Shown here: piece after piece, positions 26,975-36,328 of the stretch | Layout of the letters: every line of letters begins with the position of its first letter | How positions within the stretch are numbered: the stretch's first letter is position 1 | From: Arthrobacter citreus | GTDB lineage: Bacteria > Actinomycetota > Actinomycetes > Actinomycetales > Micrococcaceae | DNA: 64,000 nucleotides | NCBI RefSeq assembly: GCF_009192745.1 | Contig: NZ_VTFV01000010.1 | Span: 62,001 to 126,000 of the forward strand | Direction: 5' to 3' | Program-made: the position numbers and the translations under genes | Notes under the pieces: generated by a model | Told to the model about the DNA's origin: nothing | The model's database searches: none | What the model saw: the letters and a program-made list of their open reading frames with translations, nothing else

Positions 26975-28297
26975 ATGTTCCGTTCCCTTCGCATCTTCAA
27001 CTACCGCATCTGGTTCCTGGGAGCACTGGTTTCCAATATCGGAACCTGGATGCAGCGCACCGCGCAGGACTGGCTGGTCTATGACATCCTGACCAACCAG
27101 GATGCTGCGGCCATGGGCATTGTGATGGCGCTCCAGCTCGGTCCGCAGCTGCTGCTCGCTCCGTGGGCAGGGCTGGTCGCGGATACCTATAACCGGCGCA
27201 AGGTCCTGCTTGCTACGCAGGTGGCCATGGCGGCCCTGGGCGCAGGACTTGGGTTGCTGGTGCTCTCGGGCCACGCGCAGCTCTGGCACGTATATGCCTT
27301 CGCACTGGCACTCGGAGTGGTCTCGGCAATCGATGCACCCGCCCGCCAGAGTTTCGTCTCCGAAGTGGTCAGCGAGGAGAACCTGCCCAACGCCGTCGCG
27401 CTTAACAGTGCCTCCTTTAACGGGGCGCGCATGGTTGGCCCGGCGGCTGCCGGCCTGCTGACCGTAGCCGTTGGACCGGGATGGGTGTTCCTCATTAACA
27501 CCGTGACCTTCGCGGCTATGGTTCTGGCGCTCCTGAAAATGCGGTCCTCGGAGCTGCGCGTGCTGCCCAAGGCCCCGCCCGGCAAGGGCAGGATCCGAGC
27601 CGGCCTGAAGTACGTGAGGTACCGGCCGGACCTGGTCATGGTGCTGGTGGCCATTTTCATCGTGGGTACCTTCGGACTGAACTTCGCGGTGTATATCGCG
27701 GCCATGGCACGAACCGAATTCGGCCAGGACGCCGGGATCTTTGGCCTGCTGAACTCGATCATGGCCATTGGCTCGGTTGCCGGTGCGCTGCTTTCCGCCC
27801 GCCGGGACAAACCGCGGCTGAGGTTCATCTTCGGCGCAGCGGGCGCCTTTGGCGTGGCCTGCCTGATCGCAGCCCTCTCACCGAACCTGTGGATCTTTGC
27901 GCTGTCCCTGATCCCGGTGGGCCTGTTCGCCCTGACACTGATGACCAGCGCCAATGCCTACGTCCAGACCACCACGACGCCCGTGATGCGGGGCCGGGTG
28001 ATGGCACTCTATTTCGCGATTTTCCTGGGCGGCACTCCGCTGGGAGCCCCGATCGTGGGCTGGGTCTCCAACGCCTTCGGCCCGCGCTGGAGCCTGGGTG
28101 TAGCCGCTGCCTCCGGCCTGGTCACTGCCGTGATCGGCTTGGTCTGGGCCTGGCGCTCACACCACCTTCGCCTGCATTACGACCGCTCGGCACGCCGGCG
28201 CCTGTACCTGACGAGCAGCGCCACCGAGGACACCACCGAGGACACCGGCGAGGACGCCGCCGGGGGCCTGACGAAAGAGGACCCCGGCCCGCGCTAG
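26975..28297 (+). CDS. MFS exporter, EntS-like
   Basis: This 440-residue transporter of the MFS_3 group has about twelve transmembrane helices (residues 1-405) and a charged Thr/Glu/Asp-rich tail. The N-terminal signature SNIGTWMQRTAQDWLVYD is almost that of the exporter at 153-1718, so the two are distant paralogues; this one lacks the C-terminal soluble domain. The loop DTYNRRKVLL is the A-motif equivalent. It follows DUF3027 by 54 bases. A hairpin at 26942-26970 overlaps its ribosome site, and a terminator overlaps its stop codon. The substrate is unknown. Confidence 0.87.
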   Translation: MFRSLRIFNYRIWFLGALVSNIGTWMQRTAQDWLVYDILTNQDAAAMGIVMALQLGPQLLLAPWAGLVADTYNRRKVLLATQVAMAALGAGLGLLVLSGHAQLWHVYAFALALGVVSAIDAPARQSFVSEVVSEENLPNAVALNSASFNGARMVGPAAAGLLTVAVGPGWVFLINTVTFAAMVLALLKMRSSELRVLPKAPPGKGRIRAGLKYVRYRPDLVMVLVAIFIVGTFGLNFAVYIAAMARTEFGQDAGIFGLLNSIMAIGSVAGALLSARRDKPRLRFIFGAAGAFGVACLIAALSPNLWIFALSLIPVGLFALTLMTSANAYVQTTTTPVMRGRVMALYFAIFLGGTPLGAPIVGWVSNAFGPRWSLGVAAASGLVTAVIGLVWAWRSHHLRLHYDRSARRRLYLTSSATEDTTEDTGEDAAGGLTKEDPGPR

Positions 28298-28312
28298 CGG
28301 GACCGGGGTCCT
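28278..28312. terminator. Bidirectional terminator overlapping the MFS stop codon
   Basis: A 15-bp stem with one bulged base (28278-28292 with 28297-28312) and loop GCTA lies between convergent MFS and serC genes. The TAG stop sits in the loop region. Confidence 0.8.
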
Positions 28313-28357
28313 GATTCCGGGTACACGGCCTTGGCTAAGCCGGCCGGCAGCGTTCGG

Positions 28358-29557
<1,200 letters not shown>

Positions 29558-29706
29558 CTATTTGTGACCGGCTGTTCCAGCAGCAGGGGCGGGTGGAGGA
29601 ATTCTCCCGGGCTTGCGGCGATGGGCTAACGTGGGAACAAAACTGCCGGCGCGTTCTGCGCCGCTGTGGTGATTCTCTTTTGCACGATTGCTAGGAGCGG
29701 CTGGTC

Positions 29707-30408
29707 ATGACGGACCTCATCGACACAACTGAGATGTATCTTCGGACGATCCTTGAGCTGGAAGAAGAGAACATCGTGGCTTTGCGGGCTCGGATTGCCG
29801 AGCGCCTGCGCCATTCCGGCCCCACCGTTTCCCAGACCATTGGGCGAATGGAGCGGGACGGCCTTGTGGTGGTCTCCGGGACCCGGCAGCTTGAACTGAC
29901 CGATCTCGGCAGGCGGCGCGCCACCGAAGTCATGCGCAAGCACCGCCTGGCGGAGCGCCTGCTGGCAGATGTCATCGGCCTGGACTGGGCCTACGTCCAC
30001 GACGAGGCCTGCCGCTGGGAGCACGTGATGAGTGAGCGCGTTGAGCGCCGGCTTTATGATCTGCTGGGCAAGCCAACGGAATCACCCTACGGCAACCCGA
30101 TTCCAGGGCTGGAAGCCCTCGGCGGCCAGGCAGCGGTGCAGCCGCTGACCCCGTACCGGGACCTGCTCTCCGCCGTTTCGGAGTCCGGCGCCGGGCAGTC
30201 AATGCTCCTTGAACGCCTGGCCGAACCGATCCAGGTGGATCCGGAACTCCTGACCCAGCTTGACGAGGCAGGCCTGCGACCAGGCGCCACCATCACCGCA
30301 GAGGTTGTGGGCGGCTACATCTCCGTTCGGGTTCCAGGCATCGAAGGTGCCCTTGAACTGCCTGCAGAGGTGGCTTCGCACGTCTTTGTCTCCGCACCCG
30401 CTTCGTGA
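29707..30408 (+). CDS. ideR: IdeR/DtxR iron-dependent repressor
   Basis: This 233-residue metal-dependent repressor binds Fe2+ and then DNA to repress iron uptake genes. The N-terminal winged helix (about 1-70, recognition helix SGPTVSQTIGRMERDG) is followed by a dimerisation domain and an SH3-like C-terminal domain (about 150-225). The metal ligands occupy the DtxR numbering exactly: Met10, Cys102, Glu105 and His106 in the primary site, and His79, Glu83 and His98 in the ancillary site. AGGAG precedes the ATG. The iron (rather than manganese) assignment rests on Cys102. Confidence 0.93.
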   Translation: MTDLIDTTEMYLRTILELEEENIVALRARIAERLRHSGPTVSQTIGRMERDGLVVVSGTRQLELTDLGRRRATEVMRKHRLAERLLADVIGLDWAYVHDEACRWEHVMSERVERRLYDLLGKPTESPYGNPIPGLEALGGQAAVQPLTPYRDLLSAVSESGAGQSMLLERLAEPIQVDPELLTQLDEAGLRPGATITAEVVGGYISVRVPGIEGALELPAEVASHVFVSAPAS

Positions 30409-30504
30409 CCTGCCGCCGCGCCAGATAACGGAATGGTATCTTTTGGGATTTTTCGCCTATAGTGGCATCTGACTACAGCAGCAACACCGTTAACCGGTCC
30501 AACA

Positions 30505-30700
30505 GCCTAACCCTGCCACTGGACCGCAGGTGCAACCGTTCGCGGGCAGGGGCGGAGGACCCACCAAGCGGCAGTATGACTGCCTTGGGGTGAAGCCTTC
30601 GAGCAGCACGGCACAATCCATACCGGACTGGACCGTGCGTCGTGGGCCGAGTTTCTCTACTCGAATCCGACAGCTAACTTCGCAGGCTTGTTAGAGAGGG
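30505..30700 (+). ncRNA. c-di-AMP riboswitch (ydaO/yuaA class), copy 1
   Basis: Conserved blocks of the ydaO class occur in order. CCCTGCC (30511-30517) pairs with GGCAGGG (30545-30551), then come GGCGGAGGACCCA, TTGGGGTGAAGCC and CCGAATCCGACAGCTAAC-like sequence at 30662-30678 followed by TTCGCAGGC. It ends seven bases before the TTG of the M23 hydrolase. In actinobacteria this class controls wall hydrolase and Rpf-type genes and usually switches them off when c-di-AMP is high. Confidence 0.88.
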
Positions 30701-30706
30701 AACCAC

Positions 30707-31471
30707 TTGTCGAAGCATGCTGCTTCGGGCAGGCGCAGGGCTGAAACGCCGGCCGTCGAATTGCGCCCACGCACCGCTGTCCGGACCGCCGGAAGGCGCC
30801 GCGCTGAACCCGTACACCGCCCCATGGGCGGGGCCGCCCAGAAGTTTGCCATTGCCGCAGCTGCCTCCGGGATTGTGCTGACGGTAGCGGTACCGACGAC
30901 GGCGGCAGCCACCGATCCAGCCGTTGAGCCGCAGCCGGTCGCTGCCGATCCGGTCTCCGCGGATGCAAATGCGGTCCTGGACTTTGAGCGGGCAGCGCTG
31001 AGCTCCAAATTCGATCCGGACGCCAAGCTCCGCGGCCTGAGCGTCGCCGGAACGGACGTCACGCCGGCGGCAGCCAAGGGCACGCTGGCAACGCCGCTGA
31101 AGTCCGACCTGGTCCAGACATCATCCTTCGGGTACCGGGTAAGCCCTATTACCGGTACCGCTGGTGAACTGCACACGGGCCAGGACTTCGCCGCAGCGTG
31201 CGGCACGGAAGTAACCGCCGCGGCCGCCGGCACAGTGAAATCAGCCGGCTGGCATGCGCTGGGCGGCGGCAACCGCGTTGTGGTGGATCACGGCAACGGC
31301 GTTGAAACCACGTACAACCACCTCTCCGCCATCAGCGTGTCCGTCGGGGACACGGTGGAGCGAGGACACCTGGTAGGCGCCAGTGGCAGCACCGGTGCTT
31401 CAACCGGGTGCCACCTGCACTTCGAAGTACTCGTAAACGGCACTCCCGTCGACCCCCTGGGCTGGTTGTGA
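30707..31471 (+). CDS. Exported M23 (LytM-type) metallopeptidase
   Basis: This 254-residue exported protein has a long basic N terminus (1-50) and a hydrophobic export segment (about 46-66, AAAASGIVLTVAVP). A short linker leads to a C-terminal M23 domain (about 140-254) expected to cut peptidoglycan cross-bridges. Zinc ligands are visible as HTGQD (His and Asp) and HLHF in the last 25 residues. The TTG start at 30707 has GAGGG six bases upstream. It is controlled by the c-di-AMP riboswitch directly before it. Confidence 0.9.
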   Translation: MSKHAASGRRRAETPAVELRPRTAVRTAGRRRAEPVHRPMGGAAQKFAIAAAASGIVLTVAVPTTAAATDPAVEPQPVAADPVSADANAVLDFERAALSSKFDPDAKLRGLSVAGTDVTPAAAKGTLATPLKSDLVQTSSFGYRVSPITGTAGELHTGQDFAAACGTEVTAAAAGTVKSAGWHALGGGNRVVVDHGNGVETTYNHLSAISVSVGDTVERGHLVGASGSTGASTGCHLHFEVLVNGTPVDPLGWL

Positions 31472-31500
31472 CCGCCTCAACACGCTTTCGTGACCTGAGC

Positions 31501-31527
31501 GTGACATTTCAGTGATGTTGTTATATT
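31501..31527 (+). promoter_or_regulatory. Candidate promoter of the second riboswitch transcript
   Basis: GTGACA (31501-31506, five of six to the -35 consensus) and TATATT (31522-31527, five of six to the -10) are separated by 15 bases, slightly short. This would place transcription start near 31535, just before the second riboswitch. Confidence 0.45.
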
Positions 31528-31574
31528 CTCGTCACCGTGCCTGATTCGCCAAAGATCGGGCACTCTCGAACAGA

Positions 31575-31750
31575 TTGCCGAGCTCTGCCACTGTCCGAGA
31601 TCCGTTCGCAAAATCGCATGGCAGAGGCGGGGGAACCAATTTCGGGTTTCGAAAGAAGCCCTTGGGGTTAAGTTGCCGGACCTAGCAGTCCAGCAACCGG
31701 GTGACTCCCATCCGAATCCGACAGCTCACCTCGCAGGCATTGGGAGAGGC
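31575..31750 (+). ncRNA. c-di-AMP riboswitch (ydaO/yuaA class), copy 2
   Basis: CTCTGCC (31583-31589) pairs with GGCAGAG (31620-31626). It is followed by GCGGGGGAACCA, CTTGGGGTTAAG, a GGGTGACTCCC block and CCGAATCCGACAGCTCAC-like sequence at 31711-31728 with CTCGCAGGC. These are the ydaO-class landmarks. It ends at the ribosome site of the first NlpC/P60-like gene and differs from copy 1 in its variable stems, so it is a diverged second aptamer and not a recent duplication. Confidence 0.9.
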
Positions 31751-31756
31751 AAAACT

Positions 31757-32551
31757 GTGTCATCAGTCAATTCCGGCCGCCGTCGTGCCGCCACTGCGCC
31801 GGTAACTCCGTTTACCGCGCTGTCCAAAGCTGTTACCGCCAACGCAGGCTCCGTAGGTCGCCAGGCCGCCGTCGTCGTCGCTGCTTCCGGCCTTGTCCTG
31901 GCCGCAGGCATGCCGGCCCAGGCAGCCCCGGTCTCGACCGACCGCCAGGCCCTTGAATCCACACCCCTTAACGTTGTGACCTCCAACGGAACCGTCACGG
32001 TTTCCGAGCAGGCACCGTTCGAACTCCCGGTCCAGCCGCTGGCCGGTTCCGTTTCCGGAGCCGAAACCCGCGCACAGATCGCCGCTGCCGAGCAGGCTGC
32101 CGCTGAGGAAGCTGCCGCAGTTGCCGCAGCAGCACAGCAGCAGGCCGCCGCCGCACGGCAGGCCGCAGCGCCTGCTCCGGCTGCCCAGGGAGCCCAGGCT
32201 GCCGGGAACGTCACCACCGCATCCTCCGCTCCGGTCAGCGCCAGCGGCGTTGCTGCGGGCCTCGTTGCATCCGCCTACGCCCAGATCGGCGTCGCACAGG
32301 ACTGCACCGCCATGGTGGAGAAGGCACTGCGCTCGGTCGGCAAGTCTGTTGGCGACCTGGCTCCCGGCCAGTTCTTCGCCTACGGCACCGTTGTTGGCAG
32401 CCCCCAGGCCGGCGACCTTGTCATCACCGGCGGCCACGTCGCTATCTACGTCGGCAACGGCCAGGTCATCAGCGGTGGCCTGAACGGTATGAACACCGGC
32501 CTCCACTCCCTGTCCGACCTGCCCGGCGCAAGCTTCGTCCGCGTCAGCTAA
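31757..32551 (+). CDS. Exported NlpC/P60-like hydrolase 1
   Basis: This 264-residue exported protein has a basic N terminus, an export helix in GRQAAVVVAASGLVLAAG (about 34-55), and an Ala/Gln-rich helical linker (about 110-165). A C-terminal NlpC/P60-like domain carries the nucleophile Cys in VAQDCTAMVEKAL and the His in GGHVAIYVGNGQ. Such cysteine peptidases cut peptide stems of peptidoglycan. The residue after Cys is Thr instead of the common Ser. GTG 31757 has GGGAGAGG seven bases upstream, next to the second c-di-AMP riboswitch. The paralogue follows 29 bases later. Confidence 0.87.
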   Translation: MSSVNSGRRRAATAPVTPFTALSKAVTANAGSVGRQAAVVVAASGLVLAAGMPAQAAPVSTDRQALESTPLNVVTSNGTVTVSEQAPFELPVQPLAGSVSGAETRAQIAAAEQAAAEEAAAVAAAAQQQAAAARQAAAPAPAAQGAQAAGNVTTASSAPVSASGVAAGLVASAYAQIGVAQDCTAMVEKALRSVGKSVGDLAPGQFFAYGTVVGSPQAGDLVITGGHVAIYVGNGQVISGGLNGMNTGLHSLSDLPGASFVRVS

Positions 32552-32580
32552 CGCTCAGTTTCCAGAATCCACGGAGAAAA

Positions 32581-33345
32581 ATGACCACGTCAACTGAGCG
32601 TGCGCGCCATCGTGCGCCCGTGCAGCGCAATGCTTCCCTGACTGCCCTTGCCGATGCTGTCAGCAGCGCTGGCACCGTCGGCCGCCAGGCAGCAGTTATC
32701 GCTGCTGCCTCCGGTCTTGTCCTCAGCACCGGTGTGGCTGCAAACGCGGCCGGACCCGAGGTTTCCCGCGATGTGCAGACCAGCAAGCTGGATCTGTCCT
32801 CCATTCCGCTCCAGGTTCCGGCCGATGCAATCGGACCGAACCTGACGCTCACTCCCGTTCCCGGCGTAACGGTGGCCCCCGAGGTCACCGTCCAGTCCCA
32901 GGAAGTGAATACTCCGGTAGTGCAGGAAGCTGTGGCAGGCAACACCGCTGCAGGCAACACCGCAGCGGCACCCGCCGCAGCCCAGGCTGTTCCGGCTCCC
33001 GCCGTGGCTGCTTCCGGCGTGGCGGCAACCATTGCTGCAGCTGCCTACGCCCAGCTGGGCGTCATGCAGGACTGCACGATGCTTGCCACCAATGCACTGG
33101 CAGCGGCGGGCATCAACTACCACGGCTGGCCGGCCGGATACCTCTCCCTGGGCCGTACGGTCAGCGCCGGGGAAGCAATTCCCGGCGACCTGATCTACTA
33201 CGCCGACGGCGGCATGGGCATGGCCCACATCGCGGTCTACGTCGGCAACGGCCAGGCAGTCCATGGAGGTTTCTTCGGAAACCAGACCGTGGTTGCTCCG
33301 GCTGAGCTTGGTTCCGGCGGAGTTTACATCCGCGTTGGCGGCTAA
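32581..33345 (+). CDS. Exported NlpC/P60-like hydrolase 2
   Basis: This 254-residue protein is a paralogue of the preceding gene: export segment GRQAAVIAAASGLVLSTG (about 36-55), a Pro/Val/Ala-rich linker, and a C-terminal domain with VMQDCTMLATNAL (Cys nucleophile) and AHIAVYVGNGQAVHGG (His). The two share the unusual N-terminal pattern but differ in linker and active-site surroundings, so substrates may differ. The gene has no riboswitch of its own. It lies 29 bases after hydrolase 1 and should be read on the same mRNA. A strong terminator follows. Confidence 0.87.
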   Translation: MTTSTERARHRAPVQRNASLTALADAVSSAGTVGRQAAVIAAASGLVLSTGVAANAAGPEVSRDVQTSKLDLSSIPLQVPADAIGPNLTLTPVPGVTVAPEVTVQSQEVNTPVVQEAVAGNTAAGNTAAAPAAAQAVPAPAVAASGVAATIAAAAYAQLGVMQDCTMLATNALAAAGINYHGWPAGYLSLGRTVSAGEAIPGDLIYYADGGMGMAHIAVYVGNGQAVHGGFFGNQTVVAPAELGSGGVYIRVGG

Positions 33346-33363
33346 GAACCACGAATGACACAG

Positions 33364-33397
33364 AGAAGGGCCCTGCCGGAAACGGCAGGGCCCTTCT
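33364..33397 (+). terminator. Terminator of the hydrolase operon
   Basis: A perfect 15-bp stem (33364-33378 with 33383-33397) is closed by a GAAA tetraloop. It starts 19 bases after the second NlpC/P60-like gene. The T tract after it is short (GTTTCC). Confidence 0.88.
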
Positions 33398-33573
33398 GCC
33401 GTTTCCGGGGCCAGGCAGGCCCCGGAAGGTCCGCCGACGGGATCAGGCCAACTCGGACCTGTTTAATGGCGGGATCGGCCTGCGCGGCTTACCCTTGCAG
33501 TGAACATTCGAAGTACCGCGCGGCCGGTGGACGTTGTTTTTTGCCGGCGGCGGGCAGGCGAAGAGGAACGTGC

Positions 33574-34071
33574 ATGCGAACCCTGGTTCTGAACGCGGGC
33601 TATGAACCGCTGGCTGTGGTCACTTTCCGGCGTGCGCTGGTACTCGTCCTTTCCGGGAAAGCCAGCGTCCTGGCCGAGAGCGGAGACCCGGTTGTGGGTC
33701 CCGGCGACGTCTTCGGGCGCCCCTCGGTGATTCTGCTGAACCGGTACGTGAATATTCCGTACCGTGATTCAAGCGTCGCGACGCGCAGGGGCGTACTTCG
33801 CCGGGACAGCCACTGCTGCGCGTACTGCGGCAAGGCAGCAGCAACCGTGGACCACGTGGTGCCAAAGTCACGCGGGGGACAGGACAGCTGGGAGAACATG
33901 GTGGCGTGCTGCCTTCGCTGCAATAACAAGAAGGGGGACAGGACGTTGAACCAGCTCGGCTGGAAACTGCGCTTCACTCCGCGGGCCCCGCACGGGACCC
34001 GCTGGCAGATACGTGAACTGGAACAGCCTGCTGACCAGTGGAGCCCTTTCCTGGGAGATACGGCTGCATGA
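33574..34071 (+). CDS. HNH endonuclease-family protein
   Basis: This 165-residue protein has an HNH/McrA-like nuclease fold in its second half: zinc-type CAYCG and CLRCN pairs around VDHVVPKSRGG, which holds the catalytic His. The N-terminal half (VLNAGYEPLAVVTFRRALVL) is typical of the widespread small actinobacterial and cyanobacterial HNH proteins whose cellular role is unknown. The ATG has AAGAGGA six bases upstream. Its stop codon overlaps the start of the mobA-like gene (ATGA). The 170-base gap upstream after the terminator holds no gene. Confidence 0.9.
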   Translation: MRTLVLNAGYEPLAVVTFRRALVLVLSGKASVLAESGDPVVGPGDVFGRPSVILLNRYVNIPYRDSSVATRRGVLRRDSHCCAYCGKAAATVDHVVPKSRGGQDSWENMVACCLRCNNKKGDRTLNQLGWKLRFTPRAPHGTRWQIRELEQPADQWSPFLGDTAA

Positions 34072-34748
34072 GCGGGCCGCAGCCGGCAGGTTACGACGCC
34101 GTCATCCTGGCCGGCGGGCGGTCCTCGCGGTTAGGGGGCGAACCCAAGGCAGAACTGGTGGTTGAGGGCGAGACCCTGCTGGTGCGCACGCTGGGCGCCG
34201 TGAAGGGCGCGGTGAATGTGGCTGTGGCCGGACCCCCGTCACTGGCGCGGACCCTCTCAAACTCGGGCTTTGCTCCTCTGCTGGTGAGGGAGGACCCACC
34301 CTTTGCCGGTCCGGCGGCGGCGGTGGGGGCCGCGCTGACAGCCATCGGGAGCCATTCGGCTGAGAGCGGTACGCCCCGCAGCCCCTGGACGCTTATCCTG
34401 GCCTGCGACATGCCCGAGGCACATCGCGCCGTTCCGGTGCTGCTCGCTGCAGTGCACGCGGATCCCAGCTGTTCGGTGCTCGCGGTGGACGCGGCCGGCA
34501 AAACACAGCCGCTTGCCGGCGTGTACCGCACCGAAGCCCTGCTTGAAGCCGTGGCGTCAGGCCCCGGTGCGCTGGCAAATCTCTCAATGTTCAGCATGCT
34601 TGCTAGGGTGCAGTGGAGAGAGGTTGCCGTTCCGGAAGGAAGCACTGCGGACGTGGACACTTGGGACGATGCCGGGAAATGGGGTATCCGGTCCCGGGCA
34701 CGCACCGCCGCTCCGTCATCCGGATCCGCAGCTGCAGCCAAGGACTAA
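34068..34748 (+). CDS. mobA: Molybdenum cofactor guanylyltransferase (MobA-like)
   Basis: This 226-residue nucleotidyltransferase attaches GMP to molybdopterin to make the MGD form of the cofactor. The nucleotide-binding motif LAGGRSSRLGGEPKAEL at the N terminus keeps the essential Arg and Lys, and LACDMPEA supplies the metal-binding Asp. An Ala/Ser-rich tail ends the protein. The related MocA makes a CMP form and cannot be fully excluded. The downstream bis-MGD-type enzyme favours MobA. It starts within the stop codon of the HNH gene and precedes DUF6457 and moeA. Confidence 0.85.
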   Translation: MSGPQPAGYDAVILAGGRSSRLGGEPKAELVVEGETLLVRTLGAVKGAVNVAVAGPPSLARTLSNSGFAPLLVREDPPFAGPAAAVGAALTAIGSHSAESGTPRSPWTLILACDMPEAHRAVPVLLAAVHADPSCSVLAVDAAGKTQPLAGVYRTEALLEAVASGPGALANLSMFSMLARVQWREVAVPEGSTADVDTWDDAGKWGIRSRARTAAPSSGSAAAAKD

Positions 34749-34757
34749 GGAGTCAGC

Positions 34758-35042
34758 ATGGGAACCCAGCAGCAGGAACTCGAGGAGTGGACGCAGCGTT
34801 TACTGCAGGCCTTTGAGCTGGACGGGACGCAGGTGGACATCGACGCTGTCCTGGACCTCGCGGCTGCGGCCGCCCACAACGTGGTCCGCCCGGCTGCGCC
34901 CCTCACTACGTTTGTTGCGGGATTCGCCGCGGGGCTCGCGGCCGGAAGCGGGCAGGCGGACGAGTCCGTGGCCATGCGGGCGGCCATCCGGGCAGCCCAG
35001 CGTGAATGCGACGCCGAAGCAGACCGGAAGGAGTCAAAGTGA
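34758..35042 (+). CDS. DUF6457 protein in the molybdenum-cofactor operon
   Basis: This 94-residue soluble, mostly helical protein carries the DUF6457-type pattern: LEEWTQRLLQAFELDG, then DLAAAAAHNVVRPAAPLTTF and AGFAAGLAAG. Its function is unknown. It sits between mobA and moeA, with AAGGAG five bases before its ATG, and its stop overlaps the moeA start (GTGA). The tight position suggests a helper role in cofactor synthesis, which is inference from context only. Confidence 0.8.
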   Translation: MGTQQQELEEWTQRLLQAFELDGTQVDIDAVLDLAAAAAHNVVRPAAPLTTFVAGFAAGLAAGSGQADESVAMRAAIRAAQRECDAEADRKESK

Positions 35043-36328
35043 ACGGTTCCGCACCCGTGATCCTGCCCTTGCAGCCGAACACCTCATGGAAGGAAGCGAG
35101 GAAGGCAGCGTACGCGGCTGCCCGTCCGCTTCCGTTTGAAACTGTTCCCCTCGCCGAGGCGCTGGGGCACACCCTCGCCTCCGACGCCGTCGCCCTCCAC
35201 CAGGTACCGCACTACGCCTCCTCCGCAATGGACGGGTGGGCGGTGGCCGGCCCGGAACCGTGGACGATCGTTGTGCCCGAACCGGAACCGGAACCCTGGC
35301 AGATCCACAAGGAATCCGGCAGGCGTCCGCTGCAGTCAGGCGAAGCGGTATCCATCCTGACCGGTGGCCTGGTTCCGGCGGGTGCGGAGGCGATCCTGCG
35401 GACGGAGAACGGGGAGCTGTCCCCGGGAGATCCTGCAGTACTGCGCCGTGCGGCCACCGCCCGGGAAGACGAACCGCGGCTCGGTGAGCACATCCGCCCC
35501 GCCGGCGAAGAAGCTGCTGCGGGAGAGATCACGATAGCTGCCGGTACGGTCCTGAACCCGGCACACATTGCCTTGGCGGCAGTATGCGGCCATGACACGC
35601 TGCCTGTGTTGAGGGCTCCGCGCGTTTCCATGCTCTTCACCGGCGACGAAGTCATTGAGTCGGGCCTGCCGGACTCCGGCCAGGTCCGTGACACGTTCGG
35701 ACCGCAGCTGCCGCAGCTGGTGGAGATGCTGGGCGGACGCGTGGATGTGGTGCGCCGTCTGCCGGATCGCCTGGATGACGTGATTGCCGCCCTGAGCACC
35801 GACGCAGTGGACGAGCATTCACTGGCCATGTCTTCAGGCGACGTCCTGGTGACCACCGGCGGCACGGGGATTTCCGACGCCGACCACCTGCGCAGGGCAC
35901 TGGAAGCCGTGGATGCAGAACTCCTGATCGACGGCATCGCCATGCGGCCGGGCCATCCCACGCTGATGGCGCGGCTGCAGGACGGCCGGTTCGTCGTGGC
36001 GCTGCCCGGTAACCCGCTGGCGGCCATGATGGCTGTCTTTACAGTGCTCGAGCCGCTGCTGCAGGGACTGCGCGGTGCGCCGGCCGGAAAGGACTACCAT
36101 GTGCTGGCCGGCGTCGATGTGGCGCCGCTGCCCGGACGCACCCGCCTGGTCCCGTGCCGGATCCAGGACGGGCGCGCCATTCCTTCCCAGTACTTCCGCT
36201 CGGGCATGCTCCGCGGCCTGGCTGAGGCGGACGCCATCATGGTGCTGCCCGAAGAGGGCTGCACCGCCGACCAGTCCGTCAGTGCGCTGCCGCTGCCGTG
36301 GCCGGTGCAGCAGCCTCCAGCCGGATAA
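35039..36328 (+). CDS. moeA: Molybdopterin molybdotransferase MoeA
   Basis: This 429-residue enzyme inserts molybdate into adenylated molybdopterin. Family motifs are SAMDGWAV (substrate loop), VTTGGTGISDADH (active-site Asp region) and LPGNPLAAMM near the end of the central domain, with the usual four-domain length. GTG 35039 overlaps the DUF6457 stop by four bases. The last 50 bases overlap the 3' end of the convergent formate-dehydrogenase-like gene on the other strand. Confidence 0.95.
   Translation: MNGSAPVILPLQPNTSWKEARKAAYAAARPLPFETVPLAEALGHTLASDAVALHQVPHYASSAMDGWAVAGPEPWTIVVPEPEPEPWQIHKESGRRPLQSGEAVSILTGGLVPAGAEAILRTENGELSPGDPAVLRRAATAREDEPRLGEHIRPAGEEAAAGEITIAAGTVLNPAHIALAAVCGHDTLPVLRAPRVSMLFTGDEVIESGLPDSGQVRDTFGPQLPQLVEMLGGRVDVVRRLPDRLDDVIAALSTDAVDEHSLAMSSGDVLVTTGGTGISDADHLRRALEAVDAELLIDGIAMRPGHPTLMARLQDGRFVVALPGNPLAAMMAVFTVLEPLLQGLRGAPAGKDYHVLAGVDVAPLPGRTRLVPCRIQDGRAIPSQYFRSGMLRGLAEADAIMVLPEEGCTADQSVSALPLPWPVQQPPAG

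Noticed and set aside
33500-33520. GAACATTCGAAG, looking like a LexA (SOS) box before the HNH gene
   Set aside because: The second half does not read GTTC at the right spacing, so it fails the actinobacterial SOS consensus.
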